Origin: PALSA-243 sp049522755
GTDB lineage: Bacteria > Acidobacteriota > Terriglobia > Bryobacterales > Bryobacteraceae
Length of the DNA stretch: 64,000 nucleotides
Reading direction: 5' to 3'
Assembly: GCA_049522755.1 (NCBI GenBank)
Contig: JBEKNN010000001.1
Span: 40,331 to 104,330 of the forward strand
Below are positions 8,058 through 17,600 of this stretch, piece after piece; within the stretch, counting starts at the first letter, position 1, and the number at the start of each line of letters is the position of its first letter. The translations under genes were made by a program, and so were the position numbers. Below the pieces are notes generated by a model. It was given only the letters and a program-made list of their open reading frames with translations, was not told where the DNA came from and made no database searches.

Positions 8058-8681
8058 CTACCGCCGCAGCTCCGCTCTGATATCCATCCAAATCTTGAAA
8101 TAGAGCCATTCGGCCGGCGGGTCAGGTTCCTCAATGTGGTCGGGCCGCAGAATCAAATCTCCCGTAGACAGCAGTATCTGCCGCACCTGCGGATTCTGTT
8201 CCAACTTCGCCCGCATCGCTTCCAGAATCAGCCAGTAGTGTTCGCCCTTCTTCTTCGACCGGTAAAGAATCCGCTTGCCTTCGAATGTCACCCAATCGAT
8301 CCCCATCTTGCGCATGTTCTCTTCAGCGGCCGTCCCCGCATCCTTGGCCTCAAACGCAGTCATCCCCGCCACGTCTTCGCGAGTGTGCGGCCATACCATC
8401 CCGGAAGCTCTCGCGCGCGGGTCGGCGGGTCCTTCCGGATAGAGCATCATCTGCCAAAACCCCTCCACACTGGCGTAGCGCTTGCCGCGAAGCGTGAACG
8501 GAGTGGCGGCAAAGTTGGAGAGAATTCCGAGTTCGTTCCTCTTGGAAAGAATCACTTCGCCCGGCTTGGCCGCTTGCGGCAATATCTCCCATGCCGGCGC
8601 CGTCTCCGCAACCGGCGTCCACCAGTGCGCCGGATACTCAGCGCCGGCGCCTCGTTGGGCCATAGCGACTGACAGTGCCAT
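8058..8681 (-). CDS. NADAR-domain protein with an apparent export signal
   Basis: Residues ~45-200 match the NADAR (YbiA/DUF1768) family. They show SKRNELGILSNFAATPFTLR, then YASVEGFWQMMLYP with the family's Glu in SVEGFWQ, KMGIDWVTFEGKRILYRSKK and TGDLILRPDH. NADAR proteins are N-glycosidases acting on ADP-ribose or riboflavin intermediates and are normally cytoplasmic. Here the frame stays open upstream of the first ATG (8681) and encodes, back to 8750, RKRAPWAAAAVVASAIALSL, a good Sec signal peptide with cleavage near AMA-Q. No ATG, GTG or TTG occurs there before a stop, so the start is unclear: ATG 8681 gives a signal peptide that is too short. Confidence 0.75.
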   Translation of the reverse strand: MALSVAMAQRGAGAEYPAHWWTPVAETAPAWEILPQAAKPGEVILSKRNELGILSNFAATPFTLRGKRYASVEGFWQMMLYPEGPADPRARASGMVWPHTREDVAGMTAFEAKDAGTAAEENMRKMGIDWVTFEGKRILYRSKKKGEHYWLILEAMRAKLEQNPQVRQILLSTGDLILRPDHIEEPDPPAEWLYFKIWMDIRAELRR

Positions 8682-8829
8682 AGCGAGTGACAGCGCTATC
8701 GCACTGGCAACGACCGCGGCAGCGGCCCAGGGCGCGCGTTTTCGTATGCGGTTCGGTATCTTAGCTATATACCACGAGAAACGTTATCCGCCTCCCGCAA
8801 TGCTCAGACCACGGGTGAATACTGCGGCC

Positions 8830-9825
8830 ATGAAGCTACGCCTCTTTGTCCTGGCATCCGCAATTGCCGCCGCCGTTTTGGCGCAACCGCCCGGCTCAGT
8901 GCAGCGCGTGGTGGTCCACGGGAAAGGACTCGAAGGGAATCTCGAGGGCGATTCTCCGGATCGCGACGTCGCGGTTTACTTGCCTCCCAGCTATAGCGCC
9001 GACGGCGCGCGGCGATATCCGGTGGTGTACATGCTGCACGGCTTCACTGACGACGTGGATCACTGGTGGGGAGTCAAGCAACACTTCATAGATATCCCCG
9101 CCGTCATTGGCAAAGCGCTGGCGAATGGAAATACCCGGGAAATGATCGTAGTGATGCCGAACGCTTTTACCCTCTATCAAGGAAGCATGTATTCCAACTC
9201 GGCAACTACGGGCGATTGGGAAGACTTCGTGGCAACCGAGTTAGTCGCCTACATAGACAGTCACTACCGCACCATTCCGGACGCCGCCAGCCGCGGCCTC
9301 ACGGGTCATTCCATGGGCGGTTATGGCGCCGTGCGGATCGGCATGAAACACCCCGAGGTGTTTTCCAGTATCTATGTGCTGAGCCCCTGCTGCATGGCCG
9401 CGAGACATGACGCGCGCCGAGGCTGTTCAAACGCCGGAAGATATCGCCAGGCCGATTTCGGCACGAAGGCCACCCTCGCATCGGCCGCGGCCTGGTCTCC
9501 GGATCCGAAGAACCCGCCGTTATATTTCGATCTGCCTTCCAAGGGCGGCGAATTTCAGCCTGCCATCGCGGCCAAGTGGGCTGCCAACGCGCCGCTGGCG
9601 ATGATCGATCAGTACATCTCGAACCTGCGGCGTCTGCACGCGATCGCGTTCGACGCCGGCGCGCAGGACGCGGCCATCGCGGCCACCTGCAAAACGTTGG
9701 ACGAATTGCTCAGCGCATATGAAGTCCCTCATCAGTTCGAAATCTACGAGGGCACTCACACCAGCCGCATCGCTGAGCGGATAGAAACAAAAACCTTGCC
9801 GTTCTTTTCCGCTAACCTGAAGTAA
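8830..9825 (+). CDS. Exported alpha/beta-hydrolase esterase (Ag85/esterase-D type)
   Basis: ATG 8830 begins the signal peptide MKLRLFVLASAIAAAVLA. The mature part is a PF00756-type esterase: YLPPSYSADGARRYPVVYML, the oxyanion loop LHGFTDD, the nucleophile elbow GLTGHSMGGYGA (Ser in GHSMG), and a C-terminal His in YEGTHTSRI. It probably hydrolyses sugar- or acyl-esters in the periplasm. Residues 193-207 (9406-9450) look out of frame. The +1 frame there reads MTRAEAVQTPEDIAR, which fits the family better, so two compensating single-base indels are likely. The protein is otherwise full-length, and the enzyme may still fold. Confidence 0.8.
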   Translation: MKLRLFVLASAIAAAVLAQPPGSVQRVVVHGKGLEGNLEGDSPDRDVAVYLPPSYSADGARRYPVVYMLHGFTDDVDHWWGVKQHFIDIPAVIGKALANGNTREMIVVMPNAFTLYQGSMYSNSATTGDWEDFVATELVAYIDSHYRTIPDAASRGLTGHSMGGYGAVRIGMKHPEVFSSIYVLSPCCMAARHDARRGCSNAGRYRQADFGTKATLASAAAWSPDPKNPPLYFDLPSKGGEFQPAIAAKWAANAPLAMIDQYISNLRRLHAIAFDAGAQDAAIAATCKTLDELLSAYEVPHQFEIYEGTHTSRIAERIETKTLPFFSANLK

Positions 9826-9828
9826 CTT

Positions 9829-9854
9829 GTAAGACAGGCGTCCCGGCCTGTCTT
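9829..9854 (+). repeat. Family A palindromic hairpin, copy 1
   Basis: Four bases after the esterase stop: AAGACAGGC, loop GTCCCG, GCCTGTCTT, a perfect 9-bp stem ending in a T-run, so it may double as a terminator. Nearly identical in its coding-strand orientation to the copy at 53219-53246. Confidence 0.75.
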
Positions 9855-9905
9855 TTCCGCAGAGTCGCGAAATGTCACTAGATAGCCCCAGGAGCCGCAT
9901 CCCAC

Positions 9906-11129
9906 TTACGGCAGAGCAGCCTCCGCGCACTGCAACGCCAGCCTTAAAGCGCCCTTAAGTTGCGCCTTAGTGCCTAGCTGTGTAATCGCCAGCCGCGGAT
10001 GCGCGAAATCGTGCTCTTCCAGGCGCGCGCTGGTCGCCTGCAGCAACGCCGGATGCACGCCTAACTCGCCCCCGAAGACAATTAACGAACAGTTCAGAAT
10101 CAGGCTGAGATAAGAGCACACCATTGCCAGATACTCTGAGGTCTTATCCACAATTCGCTGCGCCCGCGGATCGCCTTGCACGGCTCGATCCAGAATCTCG
10201 CCGCTGCCCAGATCTTCCCGACTGGCATCGCCGTTCTGGGCCGCCAACTCGCGCCACTGCCGCTCAATCCCGCTGGTGCCGATCGCCGCTTCCAGCGCTC
10301 CCACCTGCGATTTGCGAACGGGTTGCAAACTGCCGCCGGCCACCAGCAGATATCCGATCTCGCCGGCCGTCCATTCCGGCCCGTGGTGCACCTGGCCGTT
10401 GATGATCAACCCGGCGCCCACGCCGCGCCCAATGTGCACGAACACGAAATTCCGCTCTCCCTGCGCGATGCCATAAGTGTGCTCGCCCAGCGCCGCCAGG
10501 TTCACGTCGTTTTCCACGATCACCTGCACGCGCAGTTTCTCCGCGAGAAGCCGCCCCAAAGGTACATTCTCCCAGCCCTGCATGCTCGGCACTGACACCA
10601 CCATTCCCGCATCCACGTCGGTAATGCCCGGCGCCGCCACACCCACGGCCAGCAGGCGCTTGGCCGGAATTCGCAGCTCCTCGCGCAGCGCCGCCAGCAC
10701 CGAAACCATCCGCTCCACCACAGCCATCGGCCACGTCTTGTCGCCGATCTCCGCAGCGGATTCGCCCAGCAGTTGGCCGGATAGGTCGGCAATGCCGACG
10801 CGGATCAGGTTCGCGCTGATGTCGATGCCGGCCACATACCCGTATGTCTCGTTGAAGCGCAGCAGGTGCGGCGGACGCCCGCCGCTCGACGAGCCTTTAC
10901 CTAGCCGTTTGGCCAAGCCGATATGTTCCAGGCGCGCCACGCTGCTGGCAACCGTGGGCACGCTGAGCCCGCTGTAACGGGCCAGGTCTGAGCAGGAACA
11001 CGGATTGTGAACGCGCAGCAATTGCAGCACCGCGCGCAGATTGATATCGCGCAGCACGCTCGGGCCCCGGCTAGCCGCCTTCACTTTGACGCCGTGTTCA
11101 ACGTGGGGGGAAGGCAATCGGCTCGGCAC
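9906..11129 (-). CDS. ROK-family transcriptional regulator
   Basis: 407 residues from a GTG start. Residues ~25-85 are a winged helix-turn-helix (LRVHNPCSCSDLARYSGLS, then VPTVASSVARLEHIGLAKRL). Residues ~95-400 are a sugar-kinase-like ROK fold: GYVAGIDISANLIRVGIADL (phosphate-1-like loop), VGVAAPGITD and VIVENDVNLAALGEH. The usual zinc-binding Cys cluster after GEIGY is absent. Such proteins repress sugar operons and are released by a sugar or sugar phosphate. No sugar operon adjoins; the divergent-side region 11130-11215 may hold its own operator. Confidence 0.88.
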   Translation of the reverse strand: MPSRLPSPHVEHGVKVKAASRGPSVLRDINLRAVLQLLRVHNPCSCSDLARYSGLSVPTVASSVARLEHIGLAKRLGKGSSSGGRPPHLLRFNETYGYVAGIDISANLIRVGIADLSGQLLGESAAEIGDKTWPMAVVERMVSVLAALREELRIPAKRLLAVGVAAPGITDVDAGMVVSVPSMQGWENVPLGRLLAEKLRVQVIVENDVNLAALGEHTYGIAQGERNFVFVHIGRGVGAGLIINGQVHHGPEWTAGEIGYLLVAGGSLQPVRKSQVGALEAAIGTSGIERQWRELAAQNGDASREDLGSGEILDRAVQGDPRAQRIVDKTSEYLAMVCSYLSLILNCSLIVFGGELGVHPALLQATSARLEEHDFAHPRLAITQLGTKAQLKGALRLALQCAEAALP

Positions 11130-11159
11130 GCAACTGTCCTGGTCGCGGAGTAATCAGAC

Positions 11160-11215
11160 TATCGCAAAACATTAACAAATTCTTTAACAAAGTACTTATA
11201 CATGGTACACCAACT
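11160..11215 (-). promoter_or_regulatory. AT-rich upstream region of the ROK gene
   Basis: The only AT-rich patch here. It contains the direct repeats TTAACAAAT and TTTAACAAAG, and an imperfect dyad GTACTTATACATGGTAC at 11192-11208. A ROK repressor could bind here and regulate itself, but this is inference from position only. Confidence 0.3.
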
Positions 11216-11218
11216 TAT

Positions 11219-11241
11219 GTGGGGCAGGCAATCTTGCCTGC
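11219..11241 (+). repeat. Family A palindromic hairpin, copy 2 (variant)
   Basis: GTGGGGCAGGCAATCTTGCC then TGC. The stem is GCAGGCAA/TTGCCTGC with an almost absent loop. It is followed at 11242-11263 by AGCCGC-CTTTCAC-GCGGCT-TTT, a short terminator-like hairpin. Confidence 0.65.
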
Positions 11242-11263
11242 AGCCGCCTTTCACGCGGCTTTT
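11242..11263 (+). terminator. Terminator-like hairpin
   Basis: AGCCGC, seven-base loop, GCGGCT, then TTT. The stem is only six pairs and the T-run short. It has no plus-strand gene directly before it, so it is weak as an intrinsic terminator. Confidence 0.25.
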
Positions 11264-11401
11264 CGCACCACGCGCGAGTCTTCGCCCCCGGCCAGCGCCG
11301 GCACATTAGCCGCTGGCAGCGACGATCACTACCTAACGGTCTCACCGGCCTGGCAATGTCCTATTGATTTCGGGTAATTCGAGTGACACAACCGCCCCAA
11401 C

Positions 11402-13951
11402 CTACCGCCCCTCCGCCGCCCCGTCAGTCAACTTAACCGGCTGCGCCATCGCTCCATTTCCCGCCGAGTCCCACGCGGCAAACCGCACCCACTTCTTGCC
11501 CGCCGTGCTCACCGGAATCTGGAAGCGATGCTTCCCGAACGCCGGCAGATCCGCGCCCGAAATAATCTTCCTGTCCGTGCGCTGGCCGTCGCCCCACACC
11601 ACTTCCACGAACTCCAGCGGAAACGTCCATTCCACATCCGCCGATACCGTTCGCTGCGCGCCCGCCCCTTGCACGGAGTAAGACGTGATCAACACCTCAC
11701 CCGAAGTGACGAAGTAATTCCCCGTCTTCATGGCATTGACTATCGGACCCCACTCTCCCGGCGGCGGCACACTATCGATCTTCACGTAGTTCACCGGATT
11801 GTTGGCGTAAATATCGTCGCCATACGTCTCTCCATAAATCTCCGAAATCGCCTGGATATATTTCGGCGGCGTCGGCTTATCCGCCACCCAGTTATTCATG
11901 TCGTCAAACAGAGGCAGGCAGCGATACTCGCACAGCCGCTGCTCCGACCCATCCAGGCCCATGCCCCAGCGAAAACCGATTCCGCGATAGCTCGCATCAA
12001 GGAAGTGAGCCGTATCCTCGATCGCATCGGGAAAGCCGGTAGACCCCTTCGATCGCGGGTGCGGCATGTAGATCAGTATGTTCTCGCGATGCGCCATCTC
12101 CATCATGTCTTCCACGTTGCCCACATGGTAAACACGGCCGTAGGTGGCATTATCTTCCACCAGAGGTTGGCCGGCGGCGCGCCCTTGCGTCCAGAAGACC
12201 GGGTGCGACATCAGCAAATCGGAGTGTCCGCCTAAGTCCCTGGCCACCTCGCCGCGCAGCAATTCGGCGTTCGGCATCACCACGAAATTCCGGTCCGATT
12301 GCCGCCGCGCCGTCTCGTAATAGAGCGCTTCGCCACGGTAAAGATCGGCGCCGCCCCGGCCACCGTTAGCCCCGCCGCGCGCGCCCCGGCCCGCACCGGC
12401 AGGCGCCGCCGGCGAGACCTCCGCCGCGTCCGCCAAATGCAGATCGGCGCGCGTCACCCCCGCGTAAGCTAACGCCTGGTCCAACACCAGATCGGGCGGC
12501 GCGCCTAAGCCGCGGGTCCATTGCAGCCACTTGGCGTCGTCCACCTGGCCGCCGCGTCCTCCAGTCGCGCCCCGGCCCGCCGTTGTCGTCGCCGCGCCGG
12601 CAGTCATCGGGACCACGCCGCCCCCATCAATCGGCGCAACAATGTTAATCCCCGCCGCCTTCAGCACCTCCAGATCCGCCACCTTGGCATCCAAACCGCC
12701 CGCCCGCTGCGCCTTCGCAGCCAGGCCCATGTGAAAGTGCGTCGCCATTACCTGATATCCGGCCAGCGGTTTGAAATGGTCGCCGCGCGTGAATGCCAAA
12801 GCCGCGTCCACCGCGGATTGCGCCGACCCCAGGCTCGCATAAAGATACACCGGCATCCGCTGCTCCGTCCCGGGCCGCGCGCTGCGCAGCGCAAAATTCT
12901 GCCGCCGGTCTTCGCCTCCCTGCGCCGGGCCGCCGCCGCCTTCTTCCTCCGCTTCCCGCACACCGAACGAGTACGCCGCGGCACTGTCCTTGCGATACCA
13001 GTTGTAGCCCAGATTGAAGCTGGTTTCCCGCGCCCAGAAAAAGTTGTGCGGCGGCGGAAATGCCGCAATCGCGCCGCCCGCCGCCTCCGCGGCCACAATG
13101 CGATTGCTCGATGTAACCGTCACCGGCGCCTCATTGGCAGCTCCGCCGAACCGGTATTCCTGCCATCGGTTCGTCACATCCTGCCACGCCACGCGCGCCG
13201 CCGGCCCGATCGCGACGCCGCGAATCCCCGCGTCGTACTTGTATGCCACCGAGGGCTCCCGCGTCGACGCAATCACTTCCTGCCGGATCAAATTGGTCCC
13301 CTTATAAACGGTGTACTGCAGCCGCCCCGCAAAAACCCCAAGCTGCACTCCCGGAAACCAAATTTCCAGGCGCGCCCCGTTGCTTCTCACGCCGCAGCTC
13401 TGCGCGTGGTAAACCGCAGCCGCGCGCTTCACCTCGTCCGGATTGCGCGGCAGCCCCGGCTGGTTCAGTACGCCTCTCTGCGGCGGCGTGCAATCGTTGT
13501 GCGCCGCGTCCCCTCCTGGAACGTTCAACGGAGCATCCCAAAACGCCTCCCATTTTTCCCGCTCCAGAATCTCCGGCGTGATCTTGACGCCGATCCCCGC
13601 CAGCGGATCGAGTTGCTGATTGGTGATACGGCGCAGCCCCGACACCACGCGAAAATCGGGTGCGGCGTTAGCCGCCAGCGTCACCCACGCCTCGCCTTTG
13701 CGCCTCGCCGCAAGCGCCTCGATAACCGGCGCGCCGCCGTCGATCTCGAACCGCAGCCGCAACTCCTGATTCCTGTCGCCCTCCCAGATCACGGTCAGCG
13801 TATCGCCGGCCACCGCCGCGGTCAGTCCCGGCTGTGCCCGGTATTCGGCCAGGCTGCAATTCAACTGGTCCGCTCTCGCCTTCGAAGCCGGGAATATGAG
13901 GCCGGCGGCTAAGGCCGGCGCGATCCACGCCGTTCGGTTGCGCTTCGTCAC
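11402..13951 (-). CDS. Large exported protein with a PHP-like HxH motif (849 aa)
   Basis: The signal peptide MTKRNRTAWIAPALAAGLIFPASKARA precedes a beta-rich N-terminal half (about 1-400). The C-terminal half begins at YQVMATHFHMGLAAKAQ, whose HFHMG resembles the first metal motif of PHP/CehA-type phosphoesterases. It continues with ALAYAGVTRADLHLADAAEV and ends with a beta-sandwich (VDSVPPPGEWGPIVNAMKTG, EVLITSYSVQGAGAQ). Two low-complexity inserts (AGRGATGGRGGQ and GAGRGARGGANGGRGG) flank the possible active region. I suggest a periplasmic metal-dependent hydrolase of unknown substrate; other metal ligands could not be assigned. It stands alone. Confidence 0.6.
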   Translation of the reverse strand: MTKRNRTAWIAPALAAGLIFPASKARADQLNCSLAEYRAQPGLTAAVAGDTLTVIWEGDRNQELRLRFEIDGGAPVIEALAARRKGEAWVTLAANAAPDFRVVSGLRRITNQQLDPLAGIGVKITPEILEREKWEAFWDAPLNVPGGDAAHNDCTPPQRGVLNQPGLPRNPDEVKRAAAVYHAQSCGVRSNGARLEIWFPGVQLGVFAGRLQYTVYKGTNLIRQEVIASTREPSVAYKYDAGIRGVAIGPAARVAWQDVTNRWQEYRFGGAANEAPVTVTSSNRIVAAEAAGGAIAAFPPPHNFFWARETSFNLGYNWYRKDSAAAYSFGVREAEEEGGGGPAQGGEDRRQNFALRSARPGTEQRMPVYLYASLGSAQSAVDAALAFTRGDHFKPLAGYQVMATHFHMGLAAKAQRAGGLDAKVADLEVLKAAGINIVAPIDGGGVVPMTAGAATTTAGRGATGGRGGQVDDAKWLQWTRGLGAPPDLVLDQALAYAGVTRADLHLADAAEVSPAAPAGAGRGARGGANGGRGGADLYRGEALYYETARRQSDRNFVVMPNAELLRGEVARDLGGHSDLLMSHPVFWTQGRAAGQPLVEDNATYGRVYHVGNVEDMMEMAHRENILIYMPHPRSKGSTGFPDAIEDTAHFLDASYRGIGFRWGMGLDGSEQRLCEYRCLPLFDDMNNWVADKPTPPKYIQAISEIYGETYGDDIYANNPVNYVKIDSVPPPGEWGPIVNAMKTGNYFVTSGEVLITSYSVQGAGAQRTVSADVEWTFPLEFVEVVWGDGQRTDRKIISGADLPAFGKHRFQIPVSTAGKKWVRFAAWDSAGNGAMAQPVKLTDGAAEGR

Positions 13952-14631
13952 TCCAACAGAATACCCGCCGCAGGCCCGCCAGACAAGCGCATGGAGCAGT
14001 TTTTAAAGTATCCGATAAAATTAGCGCGCCGCGCTCCGTTCGCTGCGCCAGCGCATCGCCAAGCGTCTTTCCCGCAGATTCCGCGCTCTCCCAAAACCCG
14101 TTCACACGATCTCCAACTTTATTTTTCGGCCATTCCAATGCACTTAAGCCCCGCCACTCCCTGCAGCCGCAAAACCGTCTGCTAGCCTCGAATCGGGCAC
14201 AGTATCTTCGCCGTGAACCAGATCATGTTCCACCAATCCTCCGAGCTCGCCCAAGTGGGGCAGGCGCTTCCGCCTGCCAACCCCGATCCCGGCTGCGGAA
14301 CGCCCAACCGGAAGCCTGCCCCTACGCCTGCCGATGCCCCCGCAACCCAAACAATCCACAGCCACTTCCGCGAAATTGGTTTCGTTCCCTCAAAACTCGA
14401 AGGTCGCGCCTTCCGCCGCCCGCCAAACGCCTCCCGTCAAGCCGCCTACCCGACCCGTCCGCCCCGCCAAAACCCGCCCCCCCCACCAACGCCTCCGGAA
14501 CCGATTGGATGCCGATTTCCAGCCAATTTTTGACAAAAATGAACCGGGCCGCCAGACACTTTTGCTCTGTTAATGAAAAAGCCGCACGCCCGGCTATTGA
14601 CAATGAGGCAGTCCGGCAGTATAACTTTGCC
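13952..14631. other. Intergenic region before the first receptor gene
   Basis: About 680 bases between two divergently transcribed exported-protein genes. It is GC-rich and Pro-codon-like on the plus strand (14380-14510), but no open frame has a recognisable domain. It holds a family A hairpin at 14255-14283 and a degenerate partial copy near 14297-14325. Promoters for both neighbours should lie here; no clear -35/-10 pair was found. Confidence 0.5.
14255..14283 (+). repeat. Family A palindromic hairpin, copy 3
   Basis: GTGGGGCAGGCGCTTCCGCC followed by TGCCAACCC. Identical over 28 bases to the minus-strand copy at 46201-46228. The stem is GGCAGGC/GCCTGCC. Confidence 0.8.
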
Positions 14632-17600
14632 ATGGGTCTTGGAAAAGCTCGCATAACTGCGCCAATCTACGCGTTCCTGGCAATTCTCGCCGTTACGCTG
14701 ACCTTCACTCCGGCTTCCGTCGCACAAGTCGTGTCCGCTACTCTGACCGGAACCGTAACCGATTCCTCGGGCGCGACGGTGCCCGGGGCCTCAGTGACGG
14801 CCACCGAAACCAACACCGGCGTCAGCCGTACCACGCAAACCAGCGCCGAGGGCGTGTTCTCGCTGCCCTTCTTGAACCCCGGAACTTATCGCGTGGATAT
14901 CGAGAAGGAAGGCTTCAAGAAATTCAGCGAACCCAACATCCAGCTGGATGTTTCTAACGTTGGGCGCGTGAACGCCACCTTGACTCCCGGCAGCCAACAG
15001 GAGACTGTGCAGGTCACCGGCGAAACGCCGCTCTTGCAGGTGGAAAGCGCCGACGTCTCGAAGGATCTCGATCCCACCTCGGCGGCGCAGTTGCCCATGC
15101 CGGACCGCAGCGCGCAGGCCATGGCGGGCCTGGTGGCGGGCGTTACCATACCGGCGCTGTATAGTTCCGGCAGCGGCATTATGGAAAACGGCGCGTTAAC
15201 TTTTATGTTTGACGCCAACGGCCAGGTTCTGGGCGCCAATAACACCATGGTAGATGGCATCGACAACATGGATATGGCCTTGGGATTGACCCTCTATGAG
15301 CCGGCCACCGAAGACGTGGCCGAGGTCCACGTGACTACCGACGCTTACAGCGCCGAGTTCGGCAAGGTGGGCGGCGCCGTGGTGAACATCGTGACTAAGA
15401 GCGGAACCAATCAGTTCCATGGCTCGTTATTCGAGTTCAACGAGACTGCGGACTTGGGCGCGCGCAATATGTACAACCAGGCGCCTCTGCCCAAGCCGGC
15501 CCTTATACATAACGATTTCGGCGGCGCCGGCGGCGGCCCCATCCGCAAGAACAAGACCTTCTTTTACGTCAGTTATGAGGGCAGAAGGTTTAATTCCAGC
15601 ACCGAAACCACCACTACTACTGCGCAGCCGGCCTGGCTCACGGGGAACTTCAGCGCAGTGCCCGGTCTGCAGCTATATGACCCTACCACCGGAAATCAAA
15701 GCACAGGCGCGGGCCGCTCCCCGTACCCGAATAACATCGTGCCCATCAACGAAATCAGCCCTATCTCGCAGAAATTGCTGCAATATATTCCGTCGCCCAA
15801 CATCATCGTCGCCGGCGCGCCGCCTCTCACTCTCAATTATGTTTTCTCGGCGCCCACCGACTATTCCTCCAATGGCGTCGATGGACGCATCGATCACAAC
15901 TTCAACGAGAAATCCAAGATCTCCGTCAAGTTCGATACGCTGCCCAACAAGGTCTTTGAGGGACAAATGTACACTGGCACAGGCGTTGGCAACGATCTTT
16001 CCTCCAGTAGTTACACACTTACCGGCGCTATCGACTACACTTATATGTTCAGCCCGAGTCTGGTTACCGAAGCTCGCGTGAATTTCAACCGATGGGTGGC
16101 GAATATTAAGTGTACGGATACCGTCACTAATCAGCAGCTGGGTATTTCCAATCCCAATCCGGATCAGATTTCCAACCAAAGCATGGCCGCCTTCCAAGGC
16201 ATCGGCATAGGCGTGGCCAGCTTAGGCCAGGGCGCCGCTGGCTTTGGGCAAGGCTATGAATGCCCGACCATCGACCACGATACCGTCTTCCCCTTTTCGA
16301 ATACCTGGACCAAGAGCTTTGGCAAGCATTCCTTGAAGTGGGGTGGAGATTTCGTACGCTACCGCAACGACCGCTTCCAGGTGCAGGGCAGCGGTGGATT
16401 CGGCGGCCGCGGCACTTTTGTCTTCGAACCGACCATCACTGAGAATTACTTAGGCTCCGCCGGCGGCTCTCCGCTCGGCCTCTACGGCACCACCGTGAAT
16501 GCCTTCGCCGATTTTATGTTGGGCCTGCCCGCCGAGGCGGACCGCGCGCAGATCCTGTTGAGCCCCACCATGCGTCAAAGCCACTATGACGGCTTTATCC
16601 AGGACGCTTACAAGGTGACTCCAAAACTGACTCTCAATATAGGGGTTCGTTACGACTTCTACGAAGCCCCGAAGGTAAGGTACGCCGGCGGAGCATCTAA
16701 CTATGAACCTTCCACTAACTCGCTCATAATCGCCGGCTATGGCAATATCAGCCTCAGCGACGGCGTCGATTCCAAGCCCGGCTACATAGGTCCGCGCGCG
16801 GGCCTGGCTTATAGCTTAGGCAGCAAGACCGTGCTTCGCGCCGGTTACGGCATCAGTTATTGGGAGCAGCGCTTCGGCTGGACCGGTGGCTCGCTGAATA
16901 ACCAGTATCCGGTGATTTACAACGTCCAGGTTGGCACCACCAGCAGTTACGTCCCTGCAGGCAGCGTCGCCGCCATTCCAGCGGTCACCTATGTCTCAGT
17001 TCCGAGCAATGGCATACTCAACCCGGCGCCCAACCAGACGTTTTACTACATGCCGTCGCATATGGACTTGCCTGCCGTATACAGTTGGAACTTGACCCTG
17101 CAGCATCAGATTACTCCTACGCTGGTCGTGGACGCGGGCTGGGTCGCCAATCAAGGGCGCAACCTTCCCTACTCATATAACATCAACCAAGGCTTCCCCG
17201 GAGCCGGCCCAACCGCGGAATTACTGAATCTGGAGTATGGCCGCACGGCATCCACCACCATTCGCGCTTATGGCGCCACCAGTAACTACAATTCGCTCCA
17301 GGTCAATGCCAAAAAGCAGTGGGCCAAGGGCTTACACGTGACGTTGGCGTATAGCTTCAGTAAGTCGCTCGATGAAACCGGCGAGGATGGCGGCTTCGTG
17401 AATCCTTATAACTGGCATCAATCCTACGGGCCTTCCACCTTCGACCAGACGCACCAGCTCGTCATCAACCACGTTTATGAACTGCCGTTCGGAAAGGGCG
17501 AGCACTTTTTGAACCACGGAGGAGTGGCCGCTGCTATCTTAGGCGGCTGGCAGTTGAGCGGGATCTTCCGCTACTTCAGTGGATTTCCATTCACCGCCGC

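Noticed and set aside
7164..8672. 502-codon plus-strand frame across two minus-strand genes
   Set aside because: Covers the 6723 and NADAR genes on the other strand and has no domain of its own.
12521..13912. 463-codon plus-strand frame opposite to the 849-aa exported protein
   Set aside because: Arg/His-rich shadow; the minus-strand gene has a signal peptide and motifs.
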